Origin: DASRIA01 sp963768885
GTDB taxonomy: Bacteria > Actinomycetota > Thermoleophilia > Solirubrobacterales > JBBDJG01
Assembly: GCA_963768885.1 (NCBI GenBank)
Contig: CAVYJN010000007.1
Coordinates: 62,001-126,000, forward strand
Reading direction: 5' to 3'
DNA: 64,000 nt
The position numbers and the translations under genes were made by a program. The notes under the pieces are model-generated. The model was not told where the DNA came from. It worked only from the letters and a program-made list of their open reading frames with translations, and did no database searches. Below are positions 57,338 through 64,000 of this stretch, piece by piece; positions within the stretch are counted from its first letter, which is position 1; the number at the start of each line of letters is the position of its first letter.

Positions 57338-58621
57338 TCAGCGGGCACGACCGGCCAGCTCCTCTCGCAGCCTCGAAAGCGGAACCTCGCCCTGCTCGCG
57401 CCGCGTCATGTCGCGCACCGCGGCGGCGGAGCGCTCCCACTCCTGGGGCCCGATGATCACGACCCAGCGCGACCCGAGGCGCTCGGCCTGGCGCATCTGG
57501 GACTTCATCGAGCGCGCGCCGAGATCCATGGTCGCGCCGTAGCCCTCCTCGCGCAGCTCCGAGATCGCGCGGAACACCCGCGAACGAGCACGCGGCTCGC
57601 TCACGATGAACACGAACTGCGGGCCCGCCTCCGGGCCCTCCTCCCCCCCGGCGCCCTCGCCGCGTGCCTCCAGGAGCACCTGCTCGATGCGCTCGAGTCC
57701 GGTCGCCCATCCGCAGCCGGGCGTCGGCGCGCCGCCCAGCTGCTCGATCAGGCGGTCGTAGCGTCCACCCCCGCCGATGCCGCTCTGCGCACCGAGGGTC
57801 TCGGCCCTGAACTCGAACACGGTGCGCGTGTAGTAGTCGAGCCCGCGCACGAGCCGCGGGTCGAGCACGTAGTCGATCCCCGCGCCGTCCAGCATGCTCC
57901 GCACCTCGTCGAAGTGCTCGGCGTCGGCCTCGGACAGCCGCTCGGCCATCTTCGGAGCGGACTCGGTGACGGCCACGATCGGCGGCGCCTCCCAGTCGAA
58001 GGCCCGCATCGGGTTGATCTCGATCCGGCCGCGCTGCTCGGCGTCGAAGACGTCGTGGCTCAGCAGGAATTCGCGCAGCTCCCGCGCGTAGCCGGCGCGC
58101 GAGTCGGGGTCCCCGATGCTCGTCAGGTGCAGCCGCACGCCGGGCACCCCGAGGCGCGCGTAGAGATGGGCCAGCAGGTCGATCAGCTCGGCGTCGACGG
58201 CGGGGTCGTCGGACCCGATCGTCTCCGCGCCGACCTGCGAGTGCTGGCGGTAGCGGCCCGACTGGGGCGACTCGTAGCGGAACATCGGGCCGGTGTACCA
58301 GAGCTTCACCGGCTGCGGCAGCTTGTGCATTCCGTGCTCGAGGTAGGCGCGGCACACGGGCGCCGTCCCCTCCGGGCGCAGCGTGAGCGAGCGGTCCCCG
58401 CGGTCGGTGAACGTGTACATCTCCTTGCGCACGATGTCGGTCGCCTCGCCGACGGTTCGCACGAACAGGTCGGAGTCCTCGAAGGCCGGCGTGTCGACCT
58501 GGCCGAACCCCGCGCCCTGGAGCAGCGCGCGGGCCTCCGCCACGACCTCGCGCCGGAGCGCCGCCCGGGCGGGCAGCAGGTCGTATGTGCCGCGGGGGGC
58601 CTGGTACCTGGCGCCGGCCAT
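57338..58621 (-). CDS. hisS: histidyl-tRNA synthetase
   Basis: Class II synthetase, 427 residues: MAGARYQAPRGTYDLLPARA, TLRPEGTAPVCRAYLEHGM (motif 2), MFRYESPQSGRYRQHSQVGA, LDYYTRTVFEFRAETLGAQ (His site), GGGGRYDRLIEQLGG and a C-terminal anticodon-binding domain (TMDLGARSMKSQMRQAERLG). Twinned with aspS 14 bases downstream. Confidence 0.95.
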   Translation of the reverse strand: MAGARYQAPRGTYDLLPARAALRREVVAEARALLQGAGFGQVDTPAFEDSDLFVRTVGEATDIVRKEMYTFTDRGDRSLTLRPEGTAPVCRAYLEHGMHKLPQPVKLWYTGPMFRYESPQSGRYRQHSQVGAETIGSDDPAVDAELIDLLAHLYARLGVPGVRLHLTSIGDPDSRAGYARELREFLLSHDVFDAEQRGRIEINPMRAFDWEAPPIVAVTESAPKMAERLSEADAEHFDEVRSMLDGAGIDYVLDPRLVRGLDYYTRTVFEFRAETLGAQSGIGGGGRYDRLIEQLGGAPTPGCGWATGLERIEQVLLEARGEGAGGEEGPEAGPQFVFIVSEPRARSRVFRAISELREEGYGATMDLGARSMKSQMRQAERLGSRWVVIIGPQEWERSAAAVRDMTRREQGEVPLSRLREELAGRAR

Positions 58622-58689
58622 CTACGTAAAGACTTCCCCGTCATGCCGCCGGACCCTGCGCCGCGGCGGCTCGGCGGCAAAGGCCGGCC

Positions 58690-59337
58690 TCAAGGGCCGC
58701 CCGCCGCCAGCTCCGCGAGAAACGGGTTCGTGCGACGCTCGGAGCCCAGCGTCGTGATGCCCATGTGGCCGGGATGGACGGTGGTGTCCTCCGGCAGCGA
58801 CTCGATCAGCGTCCCGATCGAAGCGAGCAGCACCTCCCAGTCGCCTCCGGGAAGGTCCGTGCGGCCGACCGATCCCTGGAACAGCACGTCGCCCGAGAAG
58901 ACCGCGTGCTCCGCGGGGATCGAGAACGTCAGGTGACCGGGGCTGTGACCGGGGGTGAAGAGGACGTCGATCTCGAGGCCCGCGATCTCGAGCTTCTCCC
59001 CGCCACGCAGCGTGTGCTCGGCCTCGTAGCTCTCGTACGGGCCGATCCCCGCGAACGGGACGAAGCGCATGATGTCGGCGAGCACGAAACGCTCGATCTC
59101 CGGCACGTACACGGGCGCGCCGGTCTCGCGCGCCACGGGCGCGACCGCGCCGACGTGGTCGAAATGCGTGTGCGTGAGCAGCACGGCCTCGACGGTGACC
59201 CCGAGCTCGCGGACGGCGCCCATGATGCGGTCCGGCTCGTCTCCCGGATCGAAGATGACGGCGCGGTCCGACCCATCGCGGCGCGCGATGAAGCAGTTCT
59301 CCGCGACGGGGCCGACGGTGAGCATCCGGACGTCCAT
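58690..59337 (-). CDS. MBL-fold metallohydrolase (glyoxalase II-like)
   Basis: 215 residues. The metal motif THTHFDHVGAV (HxHxDH), PGHSPGHLTFSIP (His), FSGDVLFQGSVGRTDLPGGD (Asp) and the last His in VHPGHMGITTLGSERRTNPF place it in the glyoxalase II/YcbL group; substrate unknown. It precedes hisS by 68 bases, an arrangement common in Gram-positives and actinobacteria. Confidence 0.9.
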   Translation of the reverse strand: MDVRMLTVGPVAENCFIARRDGSDRAVIFDPGDEPDRIMGAVRELGVTVEAVLLTHTHFDHVGAVAPVARETGAPVYVPEIERFVLADIMRFVPFAGIGPYESYEAEHTLRGGEKLEIAGLEIDVLFTPGHSPGHLTFSIPAEHAVFSGDVLFQGSVGRTDLPGGDWEVLLASIGTLIESLPEDTTVHPGHMGITTLGSERRTNPFLAELAAGGP

Positions 59338-59364
59338 CGGATGCAGTGTATTTAGTGAGCCGTC

Positions 59365-59706
59365 CTATTCCTCGCCGGCGGCGCGCTTGGCCATGCGGCG
59401 CCGGAAGGTGAAGGTGTCGATCGCGTGGAACGCCGGCGTGTAGATCACGCCCGCGACGAGCGCGAGGCCGACCGCGCCGCCCACGGGCGCGTCGAGGAGC
59501 AGGACGAGCAGCAGGAACAGGCTTCCCGCGGCGATCGCGCCGCGGAGGATCGCGCCGCGCCAGGTCGGCGGCCGGTTCTGCTTCTCCCGGCGGCGCTGCT
59601 CGGAGGTCGCGCGGGCCTCCGAGCGCGAACGCGGCCGGGAGCGGCTGCGGCGCACGCTCCCCCCCTGGGTTCCACGATGCTTGCGCCTGCGCTGAGTCCT
59701 GGCCAT
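59365..59706 (-). CDS. basic small membrane protein of unknown function
   Basis: 113 residues: an Arg/Ser-rich tail (KHRGTQGGSVRRSRSRPRSR and EQRRREKQNRPPTW) and two hydrophobic segments (RGAIAAGSLFLLLVLLLDAP, GGAVGLALVAGVIYTPAFHA). Looks like a small anchor protein; no family recognised. The ATG 59706 and the neighbouring genes leave no overlap. Confidence 0.55.
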   Translation of the reverse strand: MARTQRRRKHRGTQGGSVRRSRSRPRSRSEARATSEQRRREKQNRPPTWRGAILRGAIAAGSLFLLLVLLLDAPVGGAVGLALVAGVIYTPAFHAIDTFTFRRRMAKRAAGEE

Positions 59707-59715
59707 GTCCCGAGG

Positions 59716-60627
59716 TTATACGCGCGCGGCCGGCATCCGGTTCTCCAGCACGTGGCGCCGCTCGTCGAAGCCGCGCAGCTCGACGTCGGCGGGAAAGCCC
59801 TCGAGAGCGGCGGCCGGCGCCAGCCCCACCAGCTCGGCGGCGGCGACCGACGCGCCCAGCGGCGCCGCCGCGCTCCGCACGCCGTTCACGACCGCGGCGA
59901 GCGGCACGGCAAACGGGTCATGGACGTTCGTCGAAACCTGCACCACTCCACGGGTGCCGAGCTTCACTCCGATCGCGCGCACGCCCGGGAGCCCGCCGTC
60001 GCGCTCCCGCACCGCGGCGGCGACGCGCTTGGCGACCTCGACGTCGCCGGTGTCGAGCTCGACGTTGAAGGCGACGAGCGGCGGCCGCGCTCCGACCAGC
60101 GCCGCGCCCGCGGTCGGGTGCAGCCGCGCGGGCCCGAAGTCGGGGGCGAGGTCCCCCTCCGACATCCGCTCGGCGAGACCGGCGACCCCGCCGTCGCGGA
60201 AGTACGACCGCTCGCGGCGCTCGTCCGAGGTCGCGAGCTCCCCGTAGACGAACACGGGCAGGTCGAGCTCGCCCGCGAGCCGGTTCGCGACGGCGAGCGC
60301 CTCGTCGTGGGCGAGCTCGCGCTCGTCCGGGCGCAGGTAGACGATCGGCACCACGTCGAGGGCGCCGATGCACGGATGGGCGCCCTCGTGGACGCGCATG
60401 TCGACGTGCTCGATGACCTTGCGCGCGGCCGCCACCAGCGAGTCCGCGACCTCCTGCGGCCCCCCGACCAGCGTGAAGACGCTGCGGTTGTGGTCCGGGT
60501 CCGAATGAACGTCGAGCACGCTGCAACCGTGTGCGCCGAGCGCGCGACCGAAGGCGGAGATGCACGCGGCGTCGCGTCCCTCGCTGACGTTGGGGACCGC
60601 CTCCAGAACGATCGGGTCGCTGGTCAC
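59716..60627 (-). CDS. glutamate formimidoyltransferase
   Basis: 303 residues from GTG 60627: MTSDPIVLEAVPNVSEGRDA (family start), FGRALGAHGCSVLDVHSDPD, HNRSVFTLVGGP, MRVHEGAHPCIGALDVVPI (His at the active site), GVVQVSTNVHDPFAVPLAAV. Transfers the formimino group between formiminoglutamate and tetrahydrofolate in histidine breakdown; the cyclodeaminase half of FTCD is absent, which is usual in bacteria. No hut genes in the window. Confidence 0.88.
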   Translation of the reverse strand: MTSDPIVLEAVPNVSEGRDAACISAFGRALGAHGCSVLDVHSDPDHNRSVFTLVGGPQEVADSLVAAARKVIEHVDMRVHEGAHPCIGALDVVPIVYLRPDERELAHDEALAVANRLAGELDLPVFVYGELATSDERRERSYFRDGGVAGLAERMSEGDLAPDFGPARLHPTAGAALVGARPPLVAFNVELDTGDVEVAKRVAAAVRERDGGLPGVRAIGVKLGTRGVVQVSTNVHDPFAVPLAAVVNGVRSAAAPLGASVAAAELVGLAPAAALEGFPADVELRGFDERRHVLENRMPAARV

Positions 60628-60639
60628 GCTGGCGGCATC

Positions 60640-61062
60640 CTACGCGTCCAGGCCGGCTTCCTGGAATGCCTCGGCGCGGTTCGTGTAAACCCGCCCCCAG
60701 GTGATGTGGTCCTCGCTGATCCGCCACAGCCAGGCCGCGGGCGAGTCGGAGATGTATCCACCCTCCCCGCGCGCGTACACGCGTCCGATCACGAGCACCC
60801 GGTCCCCGAGGTCGCGGAACTCGTGCGGAATGATCTCGAGCTGGACCCAGACGCGGGTTGCGTCCTCCACGTAGCGGCGCATGCCCTCGTGGCCGCGATA
60901 GGGCTCGGTGCGCTTGACCATCGAGGCGGTGACCGTCGGGAAGAACTCCATGTCCGCTGCCACGAGGTCGAGCATCGCCTCGACGTCGCGCTCGGAGAAC
61001 GCCTCGTACAGGCGGCGGACCAGATCGATGTTTGCGGGCTGGGTTGATTCCACGCTGAACAC
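60640..61062 (-). CDS. SnoaL-like protein
   Basis: About 140 residues (start GTG 61062 or 61053 uncertain). Nuclear-transport-factor-2 fold: QPANIDLVRRLYEAFSERDV, YRGHEGMRRYVEDATRVWVQ, YARGEGGYISDSPAAWLWRI, TNRAEAFQEAGLDA. It is the first of four related genes in this corner of the window. Ligand and function unknown; not directly next to biosynthetic genes. Confidence 0.75.
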   Translation of the reverse strand: MFSVESTQPANIDLVRRLYEAFSERDVEAMLDLVAADMEFFPTVTASMVKRTEPYRGHEGMRRYVEDATRVWVQLEIIPHEFRDLGDRVLVIGRVYARGEGGYISDSPAAWLWRISEDHITWGRVYTNRAEAFQEAGLDA

Positions 61063-61171
61063 GGTCGCAGAAGTAGGTGTCGAGCCGGCCAATGCGGGTC
61101 CTGAGAGATGACGCACGGGGTCGGCAAGTGATGATGAGCGCCGCCGACCCACTGCTAGGCTTGCCCCTCCC

Positions 61172-61245
61172 GCCGGAGTAGCTCAGTCGGTTAGAGCAGC
61201 GGAATCATAATCCGCGTGTCGGGGGTTCGAGTCCCTCCTCCGGCA
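61172..61245 (+). tRNA. tRNA-Met (anticodon CAT)
   Basis: A full cloverleaf: acceptor GCCGGAG (61172-61178) with CTCCGGC (61238-61244) and discriminator A at 61245; D arm GCTC/GAGC; anticodon stem GCGGA/TCCGC with loop ATCATAA (anticodon 61206-61208); T arm GGGGG/CCCTC with loop TTCGAGT. No CCA is encoded. The initiator-type three G:C pairs are absent in the anticodon stem, so elongator Met is likely, though tRNA-Ile with a modified CAT cannot be excluded. Confidence 0.93.
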
Positions 61246-61261
61246 CTCGCTTGCAAAGCCA

Positions 61262-61426
61262 TCGCGGTCCGCCCCCTGGGGAGCGTCCTTTGGGACCCCG
61301 AGATCGCTGAACACTTCTTCCCGGTGGACGTATCCCTCGATCGCAGTAGGTGACGTACGCCTCGACGTTTCGCGTATTGAACGCTTCGTTCGCGCGACGG
61401 TGGAGTTGGACGTTCTCCTGCGACAT
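61262..61426 (-). pseudogene. remnant of a SnoaL-like gene
   Basis: The N terminus is intact (MSQENVQLHRRANEAFNTRN, then VEAYVTYCD) but the core is missing after about residue 29. A C-terminal-like stretch (EGYVHREEVFSDLGVP) follows in another frame toward the tRNA. It appears to be an internally deleted copy of the same family as its neighbours. Confidence 0.6.
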
Positions 61427-61429
61427 CGC

Positions 61430-61837
61430 CTACTCCGAGAGGCCGAGATCGGCGAGCGCCCATTGGTAGTCCGTGTACAGGAAGAGCTTTGTCACCTTGC
61501 CGTTCTGGATTTGGAAGGCGCTCGCTCCCTTCGTCCACACCTGGCCGATCTCGAGTCCACTCGTCTTACCCCGTCCAGCGAAGCGACACAGCACGAGGAC
61601 ACGATCCTTGTCGAGTTCCCGATACTCGTCGGCTTGGACCTGGAATTCCCGCCATGCGCCGAGCCACTCCCGCCAAGCGGCTGCCATTCCATCCAACCCC
61701 TTCGAGGTTCCGCTGGACGGGGTATCGCCGATGAATTGACCCTCGATGTCGGGGTCCATCCAATCAGTCTCGCCGAAGTTTCCGCGCTCCCAACCCGCAT
61801 AGATCGAGCGCACAAGGTCAACGTTCTCCTGCGACAT
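61430..61837 (-). CDS. SnoaL-like protein
   Basis: 135 residues: MSQENVDLVRSIYAGWERGN, DWMDPDIEGQFIGDTPSSGT, GLDGMAAAWREWLGAWREFQ, GRGKTSGLEIGQVWTKGASA. NTF2-fold family. The upstream sequence around the ATG is nearly the same as for the two neighbours, so these are recent tandem copies. Function unknown. Confidence 0.78.
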   Translation of the reverse strand: MSQENVDLVRSIYAGWERGNFGETDWMDPDIEGQFIGDTPSSGTSKGLDGMAAAWREWLGAWREFQVQADEYRELDKDRVLVLCRFAGRGKTSGLEIGQVWTKGASAFQIQNGKVTKLFLYTDYQWALADLGLSE

Positions 61838-61860
61838 CGCCCTCGCAGTATCCCTCAGGC

Positions 61861-62274
61861 TCAGGAGTCGGCGTGAGCGTCTTGCTCCGACAGTCCGACG
61901 GCTTCGAGGGCGTCGGCGTGGTTCCAGAAGTACTCGATCATGACCGCCCTGCCCCTGCGAAGCGTCACGACGTTGGCGACCTCGATTCTCGCGTCCGGTC
62001 CGCGACCGACGCCGTGCAACACGTAATGTCCGACGACCCGGTCGCCGGCTTCGGTCAGGCTGATTGTCTCCAAGTCATTGATGTCCCAGGTGGCGCGGAG
62101 CTGCTCGAAGAACCGCAAGACCGCATCCCGGCCGAAATGCGGTCCCGCCTCTGGCCAGTCTTCGACCGTTCTCATGACGACATCCGGGTCGTACGTTTCC
62201 CGAAGGCCTTCCCAGTCTCCCCTGGTCCACGCCTCGTTCCCCGCTCGCACGATCTCCACGTTCTCCTGCGACAT
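61861..62274 (-). CDS. SnoaL-like protein
   Basis: 137 residues: MSQENVEIVRAGNEAWTRGD, YDPDVVMRTVEDWPEAGPHF, GRDAVLRFFEQLRATWDIND, VTLRRGRAVMIEYFWNHADA. Same NTF2-fold family as the flanking genes; the conserved Asp of DPDV and the Trp/His-rich end of EYFWNHADAL are seen. Function unknown. Confidence 0.78.
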   Translation of the reverse strand: MSQENVEIVRAGNEAWTRGDWEGLRETYDPDVVMRTVEDWPEAGPHFGRDAVLRFFEQLRATWDINDLETISLTEAGDRVVGHYVLHGVGRGPDARIEVANVVTLRRGRAVMIEYFWNHADALEAVGLSEQDAHADS

Positions 62275-62293
62275 CGCCCGCGCAGGATATCGC

Positions 62294-62307
62294 TCCCTCC
62301 TCCGGCA
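62294..62307. repeat. 14-bp copy of the tRNA-Met 3' end (att-like)
   Basis: TCCCTCCTCCGGCA is identical to 61232-61245, the 3' end of tRNA-Met, and lies about 1.05 kb away on the same strand. Together they bracket the SnoaL-like remnant and two intact SnoaL-like genes. This is what tRNA-targeted integration leaves behind; no integrase is present between them. Confidence 0.5.
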
Positions 62308-62320
62308 TCGGCGCCGAAGC

Positions 62321-63172
62321 TCACGAGAACGTGGGCTCCTCCCTCCCCGGGAAGACGTCGGGCAGCCCGGCGCTCACCTTGTCGGTGAACTCGGGGTCGC
62401 GCTTCTCCAGGAACGAGGTGACGCCCTCGCGCGCGTCGTCGGACTGCCCGCGGGCGAACATCGCGCGCGAATCCGCGCGATGCGCGTCCATCGGATGCTC
62501 CGCGCCCAGCATGGTCCACATCAGCCGCCGCGCGAGCGCCACCGAGACCGGGGCCGAATCGGCGATCTCGGCCGCCAGCGCGCGGGCCGCCGCGAGCAGC
62601 TCCGAGGGCGGATGCAGGCTGCGCGCGAGGCCGCCGGCCAGGGCCTCCTCGGCCGGGAAGACGCGGCCCGTCGCGACCCACTCCATCGCCTGGCTGATCC
62701 CGACGATGCGCGGCAGGAACCAGCTCGAGCACGCTTCGGGCACGATCCCGCGGCGCGCGAAGACGAAGCCGATCTTCGCGCCCTCGGCGACCATGCGGAT
62801 GTCCATCGGCAGCGTCATCGTGATGCCGACGCCGACGGCCGGCCCGTTGATCGCCGCGATCACGGGCTTCGACAAGTCGAAGATGCGCAGCACGACCTCG
62901 CCGCCGGTGTCCCGCGGCACCGCGTCCGCACCCTGGCGGTCGCGCCAGTCGAACGTGCCACCTCCCCCGCCCAGGTCGGCCCCCGCGCAGAAGCCGCGGC
63001 CCTCCCCCGTCACGATGATCGCCCGCACCTCGTCGTCGGCGTCGGCGCGGTCGAATGCCTCGATCAGCTCTCTGCCCATCGTCGGCGTGAAGGCGTTCAG
63101 CCGGTCGGGCCGGTTGAGCGTGATGGTCAGTACGCGGTCGGCGATCTCATAACGGATCTCTTCGAAGCTCAT
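62321..63172 (-). CDS. enoyl-CoA hydratase/isomerase family protein
   Basis: 283-residue crotonase-fold protein: MSFEEIRYEIADRVLTITLN, ITLNRPDRLNAFTPTMGREL, GEGRGFCAGADLGGGGGTFD (oxyanion hole), KPVIAAINGPAVGVGITMTL, FVFARRGIVPEACSSWFLPR (second active-site Glu). A Gly-rich insert after GADLG is longer than usual. Substrate unknown; most likely fatty-acid or aromatic-acid CoA catabolism. Confidence 0.85.
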   Translation of the reverse strand: MSFEEIRYEIADRVLTITLNRPDRLNAFTPTMGRELIEAFDRADADDEVRAIIVTGEGRGFCAGADLGGGGGTFDWRDRQGADAVPRDTGGEVVLRIFDLSKPVIAAINGPAVGVGITMTLPMDIRMVAEGAKIGFVFARRGIVPEACSSWFLPRIVGISQAMEWVATGRVFPAEEALAGGLARSLHPPSELLAAARALAAEIADSAPVSVALARRLMWTMLGAEHPMDAHRADSRAMFARGQSDDAREGVTSFLEKRDPEFTDKVSAGLPDVFPGREEPTFS

Positions 63173-63268
63173 GCAGGGGGCCTCCTGTCGAACGGCGCTC
63201 GGTGCGCCGCGAGCCTACCGGGCGGACGGCTCCGCCCAGCGCTCGGGCGACCGGGGGACGTACGGGCG

Positions 63269-64000
63269 TCAGCCGCCGGGGCGGGGGGCGATCCGCACGA
63301 GCACGATGTTGGAGATGCCGGTGCGGGGCACGAGCGCGCGCAGCCTGAGCGTGCGGGACCTCCGGGGGACCCGCGTGCGCCCGAACCGGCGGAACTCCTG
63401 ATGCTCCGTGTCGCCGAGTCGCACGATCGCGCGGTAGTAGTTCCCGCGCAGCCGCATCCGCCCCAGGCGCCGCCAGGCCTGGCCCCGCCGCACCTTGAGG
63501 ATCGCCCACGCCGGCGCGGCGCCAGGCTTCTTCGGAGAGGTGACGATCGCGCGCAGCCGCAGCTTGCCGCCCGGCCACACGCTGGCCGCGCCCGCGCGCA
63601 GCACGACCGGTCGCACCCGCTTGCTGCGTGGCTCGGCGGCCGCGGGCCCCGGTGATGCGGGGACGGCCAGCACGCTCGAGCACATGGCCCCCGGCTCCAG
63701 GCGGAAGTCCTTTGCCGTGCGGCTCACGTAGGCCGGCTGGACCACGACGTTGGCGAGGAGCGGCACCGCGATGCCGGGCTGGATGCCGGCGAAGCCGGGG
63801 TGCCGCGCGCTCCACACGCAGTTGAGCCGCGCCACGTTGCCCCTTCCCGTGAGCTCGAAGTCCTCGATGTTGTAGCGGACGACCGGGTTCGAGATGAGGT
63901 TCTTCTCGACCACGTTGTTGGACGACTCCCGCGAGAACACGACGCCCTGCCCGTTTCCGTCGATCACGTTGCGCGCGACATAGGTGTTCTGCGCGTCGGG
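63269..64000 (-). CDS. parallel beta-helix protein, C-terminal part, cut by the window edge
   Basis: The visible frame enters at base 64000 (PDAQNTYVARNVIDGNG) and ends at 63269. The N-terminal visible part has beta-helix coils with the NNVVEKNLI-type rung (NTYVARNVIDGNGQGVVFSR, NNVVEKNLISNPVVRYNI), then a basic, Arg-rich extracellular domain (KVRRGQAWRRLGRMRLRGNY). Probably secreted polysaccharide-binding or -cleaving protein; the missing N terminus would decide. The GTG that opens the visible frame is not the true start. Confidence 0.6.
   Translation of the reverse strand, partial: PDAQNTYVARNVIDGNGQGVVFSRESSNNVVEKNLISNPVVRYNIEDFELTGRGNVARLNCVWSARHPGFAGIQPGIAVPLLANVVVQPAYVSRTAKDFRLEPGAMCSSVLAVPASPGPAAAEPRSKRVRPVVLRAGAASVWPGGKLRLRAIVTSPKKPGAAPAWAILKVRRGQAWRRLGRMRLRGNYYRAIVRLGDTEHQEFRRFGRTRVPRRSRTLRLRALVPRTGISNIVLVRIAPRPGG

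Noticed and set aside
61191..61538. Minus-strand frame crossing the tRNA (ending near TPDTRIMIPLL)
   Set aside because: Known type of spurious frame from the complement of a tRNA; the tRNA cloverleaf is perfect.

Overview
The window looks like one chromosomal segment from a high-GC actinobacterium, most likely of the class Thermoleophilia (Solirubrobacterales or Gaiellales type). This is inferred from three things: the actinobacterial block tlyA, nadK, recN, steA, steB, pyrG, Nudix, xerD; a complete-looking type IV pilus cluster without a secretin, as expected for a monoderm; and tandem small SnoaL-like genes that begin MSQENV. Nearly all genes are on the minus strand, often with 4-base stop/start overlaps (ATGA, GTGA, TTGA) that point to long translationally coupled operons.

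Positions 1-10.7 kb: pyruvate phosphate dikinase (running off the left edge), recO, a glutaredoxin, a propeller-like unknown, a P1-family peptidase coupled to mutM, and two secreted TolB-type propeller paralogues, the second badly broken. Positions 9.7-24.6 kb: the actinobacterial block read right to left (tlyA, nadK, recN, steA, steB, a MraY/WecA-like transferase, pyrG, M20 peptidase, DUF3866, Nudix, SRPBCC, xerD). It is split between nadK and recN by an oppositely oriented carotenoid oxygenase and an F420-type oxidoreductase. A LexA-like SOS box lies upstream of tlyA.

Positions 24.6-31.7 kb: membrane proteins, then dxs, ispA, xseB, nusB, efp and a DUF4383 protein. Positions 31.8-50.5 kb: shikimate-pathway genes (aroQ, an aroK-aroB fusion, aroC, aroE) interleaved with the pilus genes (pilM, N, O, a PilP-position protein, pilD, two prepilins, pilC, pilT, pilB), an autoregulated-looking ArsR-SRPBCC fusion gene, then mltG and ruvX. 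pilM and pilA share a promoter-like element resembling the FliA/WhiG sigma type.

Positions 50.5-61.1 kb: alaS, an IscU-like/MnmA fusion, a thioredoxin-fold protein without CXXC, aspS, hisS, an MBL hydrolase, glutamate formimidoyltransferase and a SnoaL-like gene. Positions 61.1-64 kb: tRNA-Met(CAT), a SnoaL-like remnant and two intact SnoaL-like genes bounded by a 14-bp copy of the tRNA 3' end, an enoyl-CoA hydratase and the end of a parallel beta-helix protein.

Several conserved genes (ppdK, recO, the SRPBCC gene, the carotenoid oxygenase, dxs, aroE) are each broken by what reads as a single extra base. Sequencing or assembly error is the simplest explanation; the second TolB gene, with about five shifts, may be a true pseudogene. 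Small repeat families include a 53-nt intergenic element (2 copies, 42/53 identical) and a tandem double-hairpin repeat between pilB and pilT. I see no CRISPR array, transposase or prophage.
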